This document shows positions 1-7,584 of a stretch of DNA of 59,604 nt, one piece after another. How positions within the stretch are numbered: the first letter of the stretch is position 1; every line of letters starts with the position of its first letter. This DNA is from Gemmobacter sp964439015. GTDB lineage: Bacteria > Pseudomonadota > Alphaproteobacteria > Rhodobacterales > Rhodobacteraceae. The notes beneath the pieces were generated by a model. That model had not been told where the DNA came from, ran no database searches, and was given only the letters and a program-made list of their open reading frames with translations. Made by a program: the position numbers and the translations under genes. The stretch covers positions 1 to 59,604 of the forward strand of contig CAYTMV010000007.1 of NCBI GenBank assembly GCA_964439015.1. The letters are read 5' to 3'.

Positions 1-293
1 TTGCCGCCCGCCAGTTCGTGAACCACGGCCACGTGACCGTGAACGGCAAGCGCGTCAACATCGCCTCCTACCGCGTCAAGGAAGGCGACCTGATCGAAGT
101 GCGTCAACGCTCCAAGCAGCTGGCGATCGTGCTGGAATCGGTGGCCCTGACCGAGCGTGACGTGCCGGATTATCTGGAAGTCGACCACTCGAAGATGACC
201 GCCAAGTTCGTTCGCACCCCCACCCTGTCGGACGTGCCCTATCCGGTTGTGATGGAACCGAACCTGGTCGTCGAATTCTACGCGAAGAACTGA
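1..293 (+). CDS. rpsD: 30S ribosomal protein S4, C-terminal part (5' end outside window)
   Basis: Ribosomal protein S4, a primary 16S rRNA-binding protein of the small subunit. Only about the last 96 residues are present; the reading frame is open to the left edge, so the gene starts upstream of the window. The visible part contains the end of the S4 RNA-binding domain (residues reading NHGHVTVNGKRVNIASYRV) followed by the conserved C-terminal tail ending in VVEFYAKN. The GTG at 18 is an internal codon, not a start. A strong terminator follows 19 bases after the stop, so the gene ends its transcript. Identification is firm from the conserved S4 domain. Confidence 0.96.
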   Translation, partial: AARQFVNHGHVTVNGKRVNIASYRVKEGDLIEVRQRSKQLAIVLESVALTERDVPDYLEVDHSKMTAKFVRTPTLSDVPYPVVMEPNLVVEFYAKN

Positions 294-311
294 TTTCTGC
301 GATCCGTTCCG

Positions 312-346
312 AAAGGGCCCGCCATGGTGCGGGCCCTTTTGCTTTT
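312..346 (+). terminator. Rho-independent terminator of rpsD
   Basis: An 11-base stem, AAAGGGCCCGC at 312-322 pairing with GCGGGCCCTTT at 329-339, encloses a 6-base loop and runs into TTTTGCTTTT. It lies 19 bases after the rpsD stop codon. Confidence 0.9.
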
Positions 347-472
347 GCGTCATTGAAACGCCGCTATCCTCACGGTTGAATGGTTCTATCCGGTTGGCAT
401 TCCGGTTGATCTGTCCTATGCCGACCGCGTCCGTTGCCGAGATTCTCGGACCAGTGCTGCGATGGGGAAAAG

Positions 473-1546
473 ATGCGCAAGGTGCTTACGATTATGGCGA
501 TGGGCCTTGCCCTTTCGGCCTGCGATCCCAGCAAATCGGATTTTCCGGTTCGCAGCACCGAGGTGCGGTCCGAGGTCGAGGAAGTCTCGACCAATGTCGC
601 GATCGTGCAGCTGACGGCCGACAATATCGAAGCCTTCGACACCCCGCGCAACCTCAAGGGCGGGGGGGCCTCGATTCCGACTGGCGGCTGGAACTATCGC
701 ATCGGTGTGGGCGACGTTCTGGATATCGTCGTCTGGGACCATCCTGAATTGAACCAGCCGGCCGGCGCAGGGCGCAGCCCCGAGCAGTCGGGCCTGCGCG
801 TTCAGGCCGATGGCAGCTTTTTCTATCCCTATGTCGGTCAGGTGCAGGCGTCCGGCCGCACGCCCGAGGCGGTGCGGGATGATCTGCGCAGGCGGCTTGC
901 CGCCTTCATCCCCGACCCGCAGGTTGAGGTGCGGGTGGCCAGCTATCGCAGTCAGGCGGTTTCGGTCACGGGGGCTGTCAAGGCGCCCAGCCGTCAGCAA
1001 TTGACCGACGTGCCGCTGACGCTTCTGGATGCAATCGACGCCGCTGGCGGCTTGACCGAGGACGCCGACCCCCGCAGCGTCACCATTCGCCGCGGTGGAC
1101 GCAGCCATGTGGTGGACATGCAGGCCTTTCTGGAGACGGGGGCCACCAGCAACCCGATCCTGCAGAATGGCGACGTGGTCAGCGTGGCCAAGGCCGAGCT
1201 GCAGGAAGCCTATCTGCTGGGGCAAGTGGTCAAGCCGCAGACGATCGACCTGACGCGCGAAAACATGTCGCTGACACAGGTCGTCACCAAGGTCGGCGGT
1301 CTGAAGGAAGACAGTGCCGATGCCCGCGGCATCTTCGTTTTCCGCGATACGGTCATGGGGATCACGGTCTACCAGCTGGATGCCTCGAACCCCACGGCCT
1401 ATCTGATCGGGACACGGTTCACCGTGCTGCCGCAGGATGTGATCTATGTGACCTCGGCCCCGCTCTACCGGTGGAACCGCCTGATCTCGAGCCTGTTGCC
1501 AACGCTGACCACCGTGCGCGCGGCTGACGGAATCGGAGCCGACTGA
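473..1546 (+). CDS. Polysaccharide export outer-membrane lipoprotein (Wza/KpsD family)
   Basis: Likely outer-membrane channel component for exopolysaccharide or capsule export, 357 residues. The ATG at 473 is preferred over an in-frame TTG/ATG-like start at 434 because it follows a GGGGA ribosome site and opens directly into a lipoprotein signal peptide with lipobox LSAC (Cys17). A Poly_export domain follows (about residues 70-170: VGDVLDIVVWDHPEL, then VQADGSFFYPYVGQV), then SLBB-like beta-grasp repeats (about 175-320). The stop abuts the GTG start of a low-molecular-weight tyrosine phosphatase, as in wza-wzb. No tyrosine autokinase (Wzc), flippase or glycosyltransferase lies nearby, so which polymer it handles is unknown. 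Confidence 0.88.
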   Translation: MRKVLTIMAMGLALSACDPSKSDFPVRSTEVRSEVEEVSTNVAIVQLTADNIEAFDTPRNLKGGGASIPTGGWNYRIGVGDVLDIVVWDHPELNQPAGAGRSPEQSGLRVQADGSFFYPYVGQVQASGRTPEAVRDDLRRRLAAFIPDPQVEVRVASYRSQAVSVTGAVKAPSRQQLTDVPLTLLDAIDAAGGLTEDADPRSVTIRRGGRSHVVDMQAFLETGATSNPILQNGDVVSVAKAELQEAYLLGQVVKPQTIDLTRENMSLTQVVTKVGGLKEDSADARGIFVFRDTVMGITVYQLDASNPTAYLIGTRFTVLPQDVIYVTSAPLYRWNRLISSLLPTLTTVRAADGIGAD

Positions 1547-1993
1547 GTGCGGATTTCGTCGATTCTGGTCGTTTGCGTGGGCAATATCTGCCGCTCGCCG
1601 CTGGGCGAGCGGGTGCTGGCCAGCGTGATGCCAAACCTGCGGGTCAGCTCGGCCGGATTGGCGGCTGTTGTCGGACACGGCGCCGAAGAAACCGCAGCCC
1701 GCGTTGCTGCCGAAGCGGGGCTGGACCTTGGCGGCCATGTCGCGCGGCAACTCACGCCCGAGATCGGCGCCGCGCACGACCTGATCCTTGTCATGGAGCC
1801 CGGACACCGAGCCGAGATTGCGCGCCGGATGCCGCAGCTTTCGGGGCGGGTGATGCTGTTCGATCAATGGACGGGCGCCAAGGGCATCGCCGATCCCTAT
1901 CGCCGGTCCGAGGCCGTGCATCGCGAGACCCGCGACCGGATCATCGCTGCGGGCGCGGCCTGGGCTGCACGTCTGTCACCAAAAGCGGTTTGA
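1547..1993 (+). CDS. Low-molecular-weight protein-tyrosine phosphatase (Wzb-like)
   Basis: Cytoplasmic cysteine-dependent phosphatase, 148 residues, close to the usual family length. The P-loop signature C-x5-R is seen at Cys10-Arg16 (VCVGNICRSP) and the general-acid Asp lies in the ADPYRR segment near the C-terminus. It starts with GTG immediately after the stop of the export lipoprotein, so the two are co-transcribed. In the Wza-Wzb-Wzc scheme Wzb dephosphorylates the tyrosine autokinase that controls polymer length; the kinase is missing from this neighbourhood. An arsenate reductase of the same fold is a possible alternative but the export-gene context argues for Wzb. Confidence 0.9.
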   Translation: MRISSILVVCVGNICRSPLGERVLASVMPNLRVSSAGLAAVVGHGAEETAARVAAEAGLDLGGHVARQLTPEIGAAHDLILVMEPGHRAEIARRMPQLSGRVMLFDQWTGAKGIADPYRRSEAVHRETRDRIIAAGAAWAARLSPKAV

Positions 1994-2023
1994 TCGTTTT
2001 CAGACCGCCGAGGGCAGCGCAGG

Positions 2024-2509
2024 TCAGCAGGCCGGATAGCCCATGCGGATCAACTCGGACCCGCTGATCTGAAAATAGCCCGCGGTGCGAAACCGGCCTT
2101 CGGACATAAACCAGCCGCGCAGCGGTTCCCGGTAATGGGCGGCCATCAGCTTGGACCAATGTTCAAACTCCAGCGCCGGCAGAGGTCGGCCGTTACGGCT
2201 CGGGCCGTGGAAGCCAAAGACCGCCTCAGGCCCGACGCAGGCGCCCGGCAGGTCCAGATACATCGTGCAGGCCGACAGGCAGGTGCCGCGCAGCTCCACC
2301 CGCTCGCCCGTGGCGCGCAGGGCCGCGATCTTTCGGGCACGTTGACCCAGCTTGCCGCCGCGATCCACCTTCACCACCAGACCGATGCCCGCAATCAGGT
2401 TGGCTGTCTGCGCGACAGCCCCGGTCGGTTGGACCATTGCGACAGCCAGAGCCAGACCGACAAGATATGTCACGCAGCGCCCCATAAGGCGCACCCTCAG
2501 GAAGTCCAT
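2024..2509 (-). CDS. Secreted ClpP/crotonase-fold-like protein (COG3904-type), function unknown
   Basis: A 161-residue protein with an N-terminal signal-type hydrophobic segment (about residues 9-33, ending GAVAQT). The middle resembles the periplasmic ClpP-like COG3904 group: a strand-plus-Gly segment GLVVKVDRGG, then GTCLSACTMYLDL carrying a Ser-Ala-Cys in the position where the nucleophile turn lies, then VFGFHGPSRNG. Only a recognisable half of the usual fold is present and no clear catalytic Asp is seen, so peptidase activity is not supported. The start at 2509 follows a G-rich stretch; ATG at 2485 is an alternative. It converges on the phosphatase gene with 30 bases between the stops. 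Confidence 0.6.
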   Translation of the reverse strand: MDFLRVRLMGRCVTYLVGLALAVAMVQPTGAVAQTANLIAGIGLVVKVDRGGKLGQRARKIAALRATGERVELRGTCLSACTMYLDLPGACVGPEAVFGFHGPSRNGRPLPALEFEHWSKLMAAHYREPLRGWFMSEGRFRTAGYFQISGSELIRMGYPAC

Positions 2510-2728
2510 CCCACACCCCTATTTCTTGACGTCGAGCCAACGCACCCATGGCTGACCCGACACACCCACCTGTCAGAAAGCCCGAGTTGTCTTAAGAAAT
2601 GCTGATCGAAAGGGTGTGATTGCGGTTGGCATTTGGTTCAAATCCAAACCCAAGCGCCGTGATGCGGGCCTCTTTTCATTGGTTCGTAAAGCACTTATCT
2701 GCCAGCCAACCACAAAGAGGGGCAGGCC

Positions 2729-3262
2729 ATGCGCAAAACAAGTGTTGAAACCGGGTTCGAGCGGGGGTTGTTCGCCTCGCGCTGGCTGATGGCGCCGATG
2801 TATCTGGGGCTGGTGGTCAGCCTCGGCATGTTGACGGTGATCTTCGTCAAGGAACTTTTGTATTACCTGCCCAAGACCTTTTCGCTGGGGGCCGATCAGG
2901 CGATCCTCGCGGTGCTGACGCTGATCGACATGTCGCTTGCGGCCAATCTGCTACTGATCGTGCTGTTCTCTGGCTATGAGAACTTTGTCTCGAAACTGGA
3001 CATCGACGACACCGAAGATCGGCCCAGCTGGATGGGCAAGGTGGATTTTTCCGGGCTCAAGATGAAGCTCATCGCCTCGATCGTGGCGATTTCGGGCATC
3101 CATCTGCTGAAGGTGTTCATGGCGCTTGGCAAAGGCGACCCCGCGCATGCGCCCAGCGAGTCCACGTTGCAATGGATGGTGGTCATTCATCTGACCTTCG
3201 TGATCTCCGGCGTGTTGCTGGCGCTGATGGATTGGCTGGCGGCCAAGACCGACAAGCATTGA
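2729..3262 (+). CDS. YqhA/UPF0114 family inner-membrane protein (TIGR00645)
   Basis: A 177-residue integral membrane protein with about four hydrophobic helices (roughly residues 18-40, 58-85, 108-130 and 148-170). The pattern RGLFASRWLMAPMYLGLV at the N-terminus and the YENFVSKLD loop after helix two are typical of the UPF0114/YqhA family, whose function is unproven. The ATG at 2729 has a GAGGGGC ribosome site. It stands alone with 219 bases upstream and a small hairpin downstream, so it is probably a single-gene transcript. Confidence 0.88.
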   Translation: MRKTSVETGFERGLFASRWLMAPMYLGLVVSLGMLTVIFVKELLYYLPKTFSLGADQAILAVLTLIDMSLAANLLLIVLFSGYENFVSKLDIDDTEDRPSWMGKVDFSGLKMKLIASIVAISGIHLLKVFMALGKGDPAHAPSESTLQWMVVIHLTFVISGVLLALMDWLAAKTDKH

Positions 3263-3279
3263 TCTGGCTGGAATCGGCT

Positions 3280-3301
3280 GCGGGTTCCGGCTAGAACCCG
3301 C
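3280..3301 (+). terminator. Hairpin between yqhA-like gene and hisC
   Basis: Inverted repeat GCGGGTTC (3280-3287) and GAACCCGC (3294-3301) with a 6-base loop. It sits 17 bases after the upstream stop and 21 bases before the hisC start. There is no U-tract, so it may be a weak terminator or only an mRNA stabiliser. Confidence 0.35.
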
Positions 3302-3322
3302 GGCGAAACCACGGAGATCATC

Positions 3323-4411
3323 ATGTCCGACGCCATCCACCCGCAGCCCGGTATTCTTGACATCGCGCTTTATGTGGGCGGCAAATCGCATGTGGCAGGG
3401 CATAATGATGTCCTGAAGCTCAGCTCGAACGAAAACCCGTTCGGGCCGTCGCCCAAGGCCCGCGCGGCCTATGTTGCAGCAGCGGGCGATCTGCACCGCT
3501 ATCCGTCGACCGATCACGCCGCCCTGCGCGCAGCCATCGCCGGGGTGCATGGGCTGGATGCCGACCGGGTGATCTGCGGTGTCGGTTCGGACGAGGTGAT
3601 CCATTTCCTGTGCCAGGCCTATGCCGGGCCGGGGGATGAGGTGCTTTATACCGAGCATGGGTTTCTGATGTACAAGATCTCGGCGCTGGCGGCAGGTGCG
3701 ACCCCGGTGCAGGTGCCCGAGCGCGAGCGGGTCGTGGATGTCGACGCCCTGCTGGCGGCCTGCACGCCGCGCACCAAGCTGGTTTTCATCGCCAATCCCG
3801 CCAACCCCACCGGCACGATGATCGGCGCGGCCGATGTCGCGCGGCTGGCCGAAGGTCTGCCCCCGCAGGCCATTCTGGTGCTGGACGGTGCCTATGCCGA
3901 GTTTGCCGAGGGCTTTGACGGCGGTCTGGCACTGGTCGAGGCGCGGGACAATGTGGTGATGACCCGCACATTCTCAAAGATTTACGGGCTGGGCGGGCTG
4001 CGGGTCGGCTGGGGCTACGGGCCGCGGGCGATCATTGACGTGCTGAACCGCATTCGCGGGCCGTTCAACCTGTCGAACGCCGCGCTGGCCACGGCCGAGG
4101 CCGCCGTGCGCGATCAGGATTACACCGCCTTCTGCCGGGATGAAAACGCGCGTCTGCGGGTCTGGCTGGCTGAACAGCTGGCGGCGCTGGGCATCCCCTC
4201 GGACGTTTCGATGGCCAATTTCGTGCTGGCACGCTTTGCCGACGCGGCCGAGGCCGAGGCCTGCGACGATTTCCTGCAATCGCGGGGCGTGATCGTGCGG
4301 CGGGTGGCCAGCTATGGCCTGCCGCATTGCCTGCGCATCACCGTGGGCGACGAGGCCGGGTGCCACAGGGTGATCGAAGGCATCGCCGCCTTCCGCGAGG
4401 GCCGGAAATGA
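3323..4411 (+). CDS. hisC: Histidinol-phosphate aminotransferase
   Basis: PLP-dependent class I/II aminotransferase, 362 residues. It converts imidazole-acetol phosphate to histidinol phosphate with glutamate; in this gene context it may also serve the last step of phenylalanine and tyrosine synthesis. Visible motifs: SSNENPFGPSP near residues 34-44, NPANPTG at 158-164, Asp188-x-Ala-Tyr, and the Schiff-base lysine in TFSKIYGLGGLR (Lys219). The ATG follows a GGAG site. Its stop overlaps the start of the prephenate/arogenate dehydrogenase gene (ATGA), indicating translational coupling, the same hisC-tyrC pairing known in other alphaproteobacteria. Confidence 0.94.
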   Translation: MSDAIHPQPGILDIALYVGGKSHVAGHNDVLKLSSNENPFGPSPKARAAYVAAAGDLHRYPSTDHAALRAAIAGVHGLDADRVICGVGSDEVIHFLCQAYAGPGDEVLYTEHGFLMYKISALAAGATPVQVPERERVVDVDALLAACTPRTKLVFIANPANPTGTMIGAADVARLAEGLPPQAILVLDGAYAEFAEGFDGGLALVEARDNVVMTRTFSKIYGLGGLRVGWGYGPRAIIDVLNRIRGPFNLSNAALATAEAAVRDQDYTAFCRDENARLRVWLAEQLAALGIPSDVSMANFVLARFADAAEAEACDDFLQSRGVIVRRVASYGLPHCLRITVGDEAGCHRVIEGIAAFREGRK

Positions 4412-5334
4412 CTGTCATCTACAAGCGTGTCGCGCTGATCGGTCTGGGGCTGATCGCCTCTTCCATGGCCCATGCCATGAAGGCGCAGGGTTTGGTGGGC
4501 GAGGTTGTGGGCCATGCCAAATCCGCCGAAAGCCGCGCCGTGGCGTTGGAGATCGGCTTTATCGACCGCGCCTGCGAGACTGCGGCCGAGGCTGTGGCCG
4601 GCGCTGATCTGGTGGTTCTGGCTGTACCAGTGGGGGCGATGGGCGCGATTGCCGCCGAGATCGGCCCGCATCTGGCGCCGGGCGCGACCGTGACCGATGT
4701 GGGCTCGGTCAAGCAGGCGGTGATCGAGGCAGTGGCGCCGCATATCGCTGATGGCGTGCATTTCATCCCCGGCCACCCCATCGCCGGGACCGAACATTCC
4801 GGCCCGCGCTCGGGTTTTGCCACGCTGTTTGTCCATCGCTGGTGGCTCTTGACCCCGGTTCCCGGCACCGACCCCGAGGCAACGCGTCGCCTGCGCCAGT
4901 TGTGCGAGGGGATCGGCGCCAAGGTCGACGAGATGGACGCGGCCCACCACGATCTGGTTCTGGCCGTCACCAGCCACACCCCGCACCTGATCGCCTATAC
5001 GATGGTGGGCGTGGCCGATGACCTGCGCCGCGTGACGGACAGCGAGGTGATCCAGTATTCGGCGGCGGGTTTCCGCGACTTTACGCGGATTGCCGCCAGT
5101 GACCCCACCATGTGGCGCGATGTGTTCTTGACGAACAAGGACGCGACATTGGAAATACTCGGGCGTTTCACGGAAGAGTTGTTCGCCCTGCAACGGGCGA
5201 TCCGTCTGGGGGATGGCGCGCATCTTCACGCCTATTTCACCCGCACGCGGGCGATCCGGCGTGGGATCATCGAGGCGGGGCAGGATACGGCGGCCCCGGA
5301 TTTTGGGCGGGTGCAATCGCCCGCGGCCGAATAA
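4408..5334 (+). CDS. tyrC: Prephenate/arogenate (cyclohexadienyl) dehydrogenase
   Basis: NAD(P)-dependent dehydrogenase of tyrosine synthesis, 308 residues, TyrA/TyrC family. The ATG at 4408 is chosen because it forms an ATGA overlap with the hisC stop and begins straight into the Rossmann fold VALIGLGLIASSM (residues 8-20). The usual active-site histidine region is visible as FIPGHPIAGTEHSG, and the C-terminal helical dimerisation domain contains SHTPHLIAY. No fused chorismate mutase or ACT domain is present. Coupled to hisC, it completes a transamination-dehydrogenation pair for aromatic amino acids. Confidence 0.92.
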   Translation: MTVIYKRVALIGLGLIASSMAHAMKAQGLVGEVVGHAKSAESRAVALEIGFIDRACETAAEAVAGADLVVLAVPVGAMGAIAAEIGPHLAPGATVTDVGSVKQAVIEAVAPHIADGVHFIPGHPIAGTEHSGPRSGFATLFVHRWWLLTPVPGTDPEATRRLRQLCEGIGAKVDEMDAAHHDLVLAVTSHTPHLIAYTMVGVADDLRRVTDSEVIQYSAAGFRDFTRIAASDPTMWRDVFLTNKDATLEILGRFTEELFALQRAIRLGDGAHLHAYFTRTRAIRRGIIEAGQDTAAPDFGRVQSPAAE

Positions 5335-5369
5335 GGCGGGAGAACCCCGCCGCAAGGGTGGGGAAAGAC

Positions 5370-6266
5370 ATGCGGAAAACCGCGATCGCGGCTGTGGCGA
5401 CCTTTTTCATGGCGGGCTTGCCCGCTGCTGCGCAGAACCTGGACCTGTCGCATCCCACGCCAAAGCCGCGCCCCGAGCGGGTGCAGGTGACGGTCGCCAG
5501 TTCCAGCTTCTCCGGCGTCTTGTCGACGCCGCGCCCCAAACCCCGCCCCGCTGCATTTGCGCCGGCCGAGATCGCGCCTGTGCAGATCGCGCCCGAAAGC
5601 GTCGTGCAATTGGCTGCGGTGCGGATGACCTCGCCGATGCCCAAACCGCGCCCGGGAAATCTGGATACTTCGGGCGAGGGGGCGCGGCCCGGCAAGGGGT
5701 TCAAGCTGTTCAAGGCGGCGCTGCGGGCGCCGGCATCGCAAGTGCCGGTGCGGCCGACCAAGGGCTCGGTCTGCGGGGACCCGTCGATCCGGGGGCAGAC
5801 GCTGGCGCCGGTCGTCTCCAAGGTGAACGGCTGTGGCGTGGATGCGCCGGTGCAGGTCACCGAAGTGGCAGGGGTGCGGCTGTCGCAGCCCTCGACAATT
5901 GACTGCCCGACGGCCATCGCGCTGAAGACCTGGGTCGAATCCAGCCTGCAACCGGCCTTCAAGGGGCAGGTGGCGCAGTTGAAGATCGCGGGCCATTATG
6001 TTTGTCGCGGGCGCAACAACAAACGTGGCGCCAAGATCAGCGAGCATGGCCGCGGCAAGGCTCTGGATGTGTCTGGGCTGGTGCTGACGGATGGCTCGGG
6101 CCTGTCGATCGAGGCGCATTATCGCAAGATCAAGCCGTTGCAAGCGGCTTACAAAGGCGCGTGCGGGATTTTCGGCACCACCTTGGGGCCGGGATCGGAT
6201 GGCTATCACGAGGATCACCTGCATTTCGACACGGCCAAGCACCGCAACGGTGCCTATTGCCGGTGA
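5370..6266 (+). CDS. Extensin-like secreted protein with LAS-type metallopeptidase motifs
   Basis: A 298-residue exported protein. The ATG at 5370 (GGGGAAAG ribosome site) opens a signal peptide ending near AAAQN (residue 23). Residues 28-100 are a proline-rich linker with three PKPRP motifs (31-35, 56-60, 91-95). The C-terminal half is the bacterial extensin-like C domain, in which His226-x6-Asp233 (SEHGRGKALD) and His283-x-His285 (HEDHLHFD) match the zinc pattern of LAS peptidases such as MepA or M15 enzymes. Four to six cysteines could form disulfides. A cell-wall endopeptidase or carboxypeptidase role is inferred, not shown. The stop directly abuts the convergent OmpA-like gene. Confidence 0.85.
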   Translation: MRKTAIAAVATFFMAGLPAAAQNLDLSHPTPKPRPERVQVTVASSSFSGVLSTPRPKPRPAAFAPAEIAPVQIAPESVVQLAAVRMTSPMPKPRPGNLDTSGEGARPGKGFKLFKAALRAPASQVPVRPTKGSVCGDPSIRGQTLAPVVSKVNGCGVDAPVQVTEVAGVRLSQPSTIDCPTAIALKTWVESSLQPAFKGQVAQLKIAGHYVCRGRNNKRGAKISEHGRGKALDVSGLVLTDGSGLSIEAHYRKIKPLQAAYKGACGIFGTTLGPGSDGYHEDHLHFDTAKHRNGAYCR

Positions 6267-7583
6267 TTACCGCTCGGTCAGCTTCAACTCTATCCGGCGG
6301 TTGAGGGCGCGGCTTTCGGCGCTGCCGCCCACCGCCACCGGTTGCCACTCGCCAAAGCCGGTTGCTGCAAGACGGCGGGGCGCAAAGCCCAGATCGTTTT
6401 GCATGAAGCGCACCACCGACAGCGCGCGGGCCTGACTCAGCTCCCAGTTATCGGCAAACGCGCCTTCGCCCGACAGCGGTTGGTTGTCGGTATGGCCATC
6501 GACGCGGATGATCCAGTCGATGTCCGGCGGGATCTGTTGTGCAACCTCGTTGAGGATCGCCACCACGCGCTCGATCTGCGCGCGGCCCTCGGGCGCCAGA
6601 TCGGCCGATCCGGGGTTGAACAGCACCTCGGACGAAAAGACGAAGCGGTCACCCACGATGCGCACGCCCTCGCGCCCGGCCAGCACTTGGCGCAGCTGGC
6701 CGAAGAACTCCGAGCGGTACTTTTCCAGATCCGCCTTTTCGGCCTCAAGCCGCAGGCGCTCCGCCTCCTCCATTTCGGCACGGCGGCGCTGTTCGGCGGC
6801 GACCTGCGCCAAGGCGGTATTGAGCTGCGTGCCCAACGACTCTAGCTGCACCTGAGATGCGGCATCCCGCGCCTTCGCCGCGTCCAGCGTGGTCTGCAAG
6901 GCGCCCAACTGGGCGCGCAGTTCGGCTGCCTGTGCGTTCAACAACGCCACCTCGCGTGCCGAGGCCAGCGCCTTTTCCTGCTCCTGCGTCAGGGCCAGTT
7001 GCGCGGCTGTCAGGGCGGCGGATTGGGTCTTTTGCCCTTCCAGCGCCTTGGCGGCGCTGGTTTCGGCAGCGGCCAGCAGGGTCAGCGTTTCTTCGGCGCG
7101 CTTGCGCTCGGCCTCAAGCCGCAGGGTCAGGGCCGTCAGCTCGGTCTGCGATCCGGTCAGCTTGTCGCGCAATTCGGCCAAGGTTTCGGCATCCAGTGCC
7201 GCCTGCGCGGCGGCGCTGTCCAACGCGGCCTTGTCCGACGCGTTTTGTGCCAGCAGCGCCGCGACCTGTGCCTCGAAATCGCCGATCCGCCCCTCGGCCG
7301 CGGCCAGTGCCTGTTCGCGCCCGGCCAATGTGGCCGACAAGGTGGCGATCCGGTTGGCCTGCTCGGTCCCGCGCGCCTCGGCCATGCCGAGCGCCGCGGA
7401 CAACTCGGCCACCTGCGCGCCCAAGGCGTCCAACTCGCTGTCCTGTGTGGTGATCGTCTCGCGCAGCACGCTTTGCGCCACCATGAAGATGGTGAGGACG
7501 AACATCATCACCATCAAAAGCGAGGTCATCGCATCGACATAGCTGGGCCAGACGGCGACGTCGCGGCGGCGCATGCGGGCCAT
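6267..7583 (-). CDS. MotB/OmpA-like peptidoglycan-binding motor stator subunit
   Basis: A 438-residue inner-membrane protein. A single N-terminal helix (about residues 13-40, SYVDAMTSLLMVMMFVL) carries Asp17 at the place of the proton-carrying Asp of MotB. A long alanine/glutamine-rich coiled coil spans about 45-300. The C-terminal 130 residues are an OmpA/Pal peptidoglycan-binding domain with GHTDNQPL, NWELSQARA and NRRIELKL. Its start lies one base after the stop of the MotA/TolQ-like gene, so they form one transcript and almost certainly one complex. It is far longer than MotB because of the periplasmic coiled coil. No flagellar, Tol or Zorya genes adjoin it. Confidence 0.85.
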   Translation of the reverse strand: MARMRRRDVAVWPSYVDAMTSLLMVMMFVLTIFMVAQSVLRETITTQDSELDALGAQVAELSAALGMAEARGTEQANRIATLSATLAGREQALAAAEGRIGDFEAQVAALLAQNASDKAALDSAAAQAALDAETLAELRDKLTGSQTELTALTLRLEAERKRAEETLTLLAAAETSAAKALEGQKTQSAALTAAQLALTQEQEKALASAREVALLNAQAAELRAQLGALQTTLDAAKARDAASQVQLESLGTQLNTALAQVAAEQRRRAEMEEAERLRLEAEKADLEKYRSEFFGQLRQVLAGREGVRIVGDRFVFSSEVLFNPGSADLAPEGRAQIERVVAILNEVAQQIPPDIDWIIRVDGHTDNQPLSGEGAFADNWELSQARALSVVRFMQNDLGFAPRRLAATGFGEWQPVAVGGSAESRALNRRIELKLTER

Positions 7584-7584
7584 G

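Noticed and set aside
416..1921. Long minus-strand open frame opposite the export lipoprotein and phosphatase genes
   Set aside because: It is a shadow of the plus-strand genes: no ribosome site, His/Arg/Gln-rich composition and no family resemblance.
2625..2655. GGTTCAAATCC resembling a tRNA T-loop
   Set aside because: No matching acceptor stem, D-arm or anticodon arm is found upstream at tRNA distance, and the flanking T-stem has a mismatch. A chance match in the gap before the yqhA-like gene.
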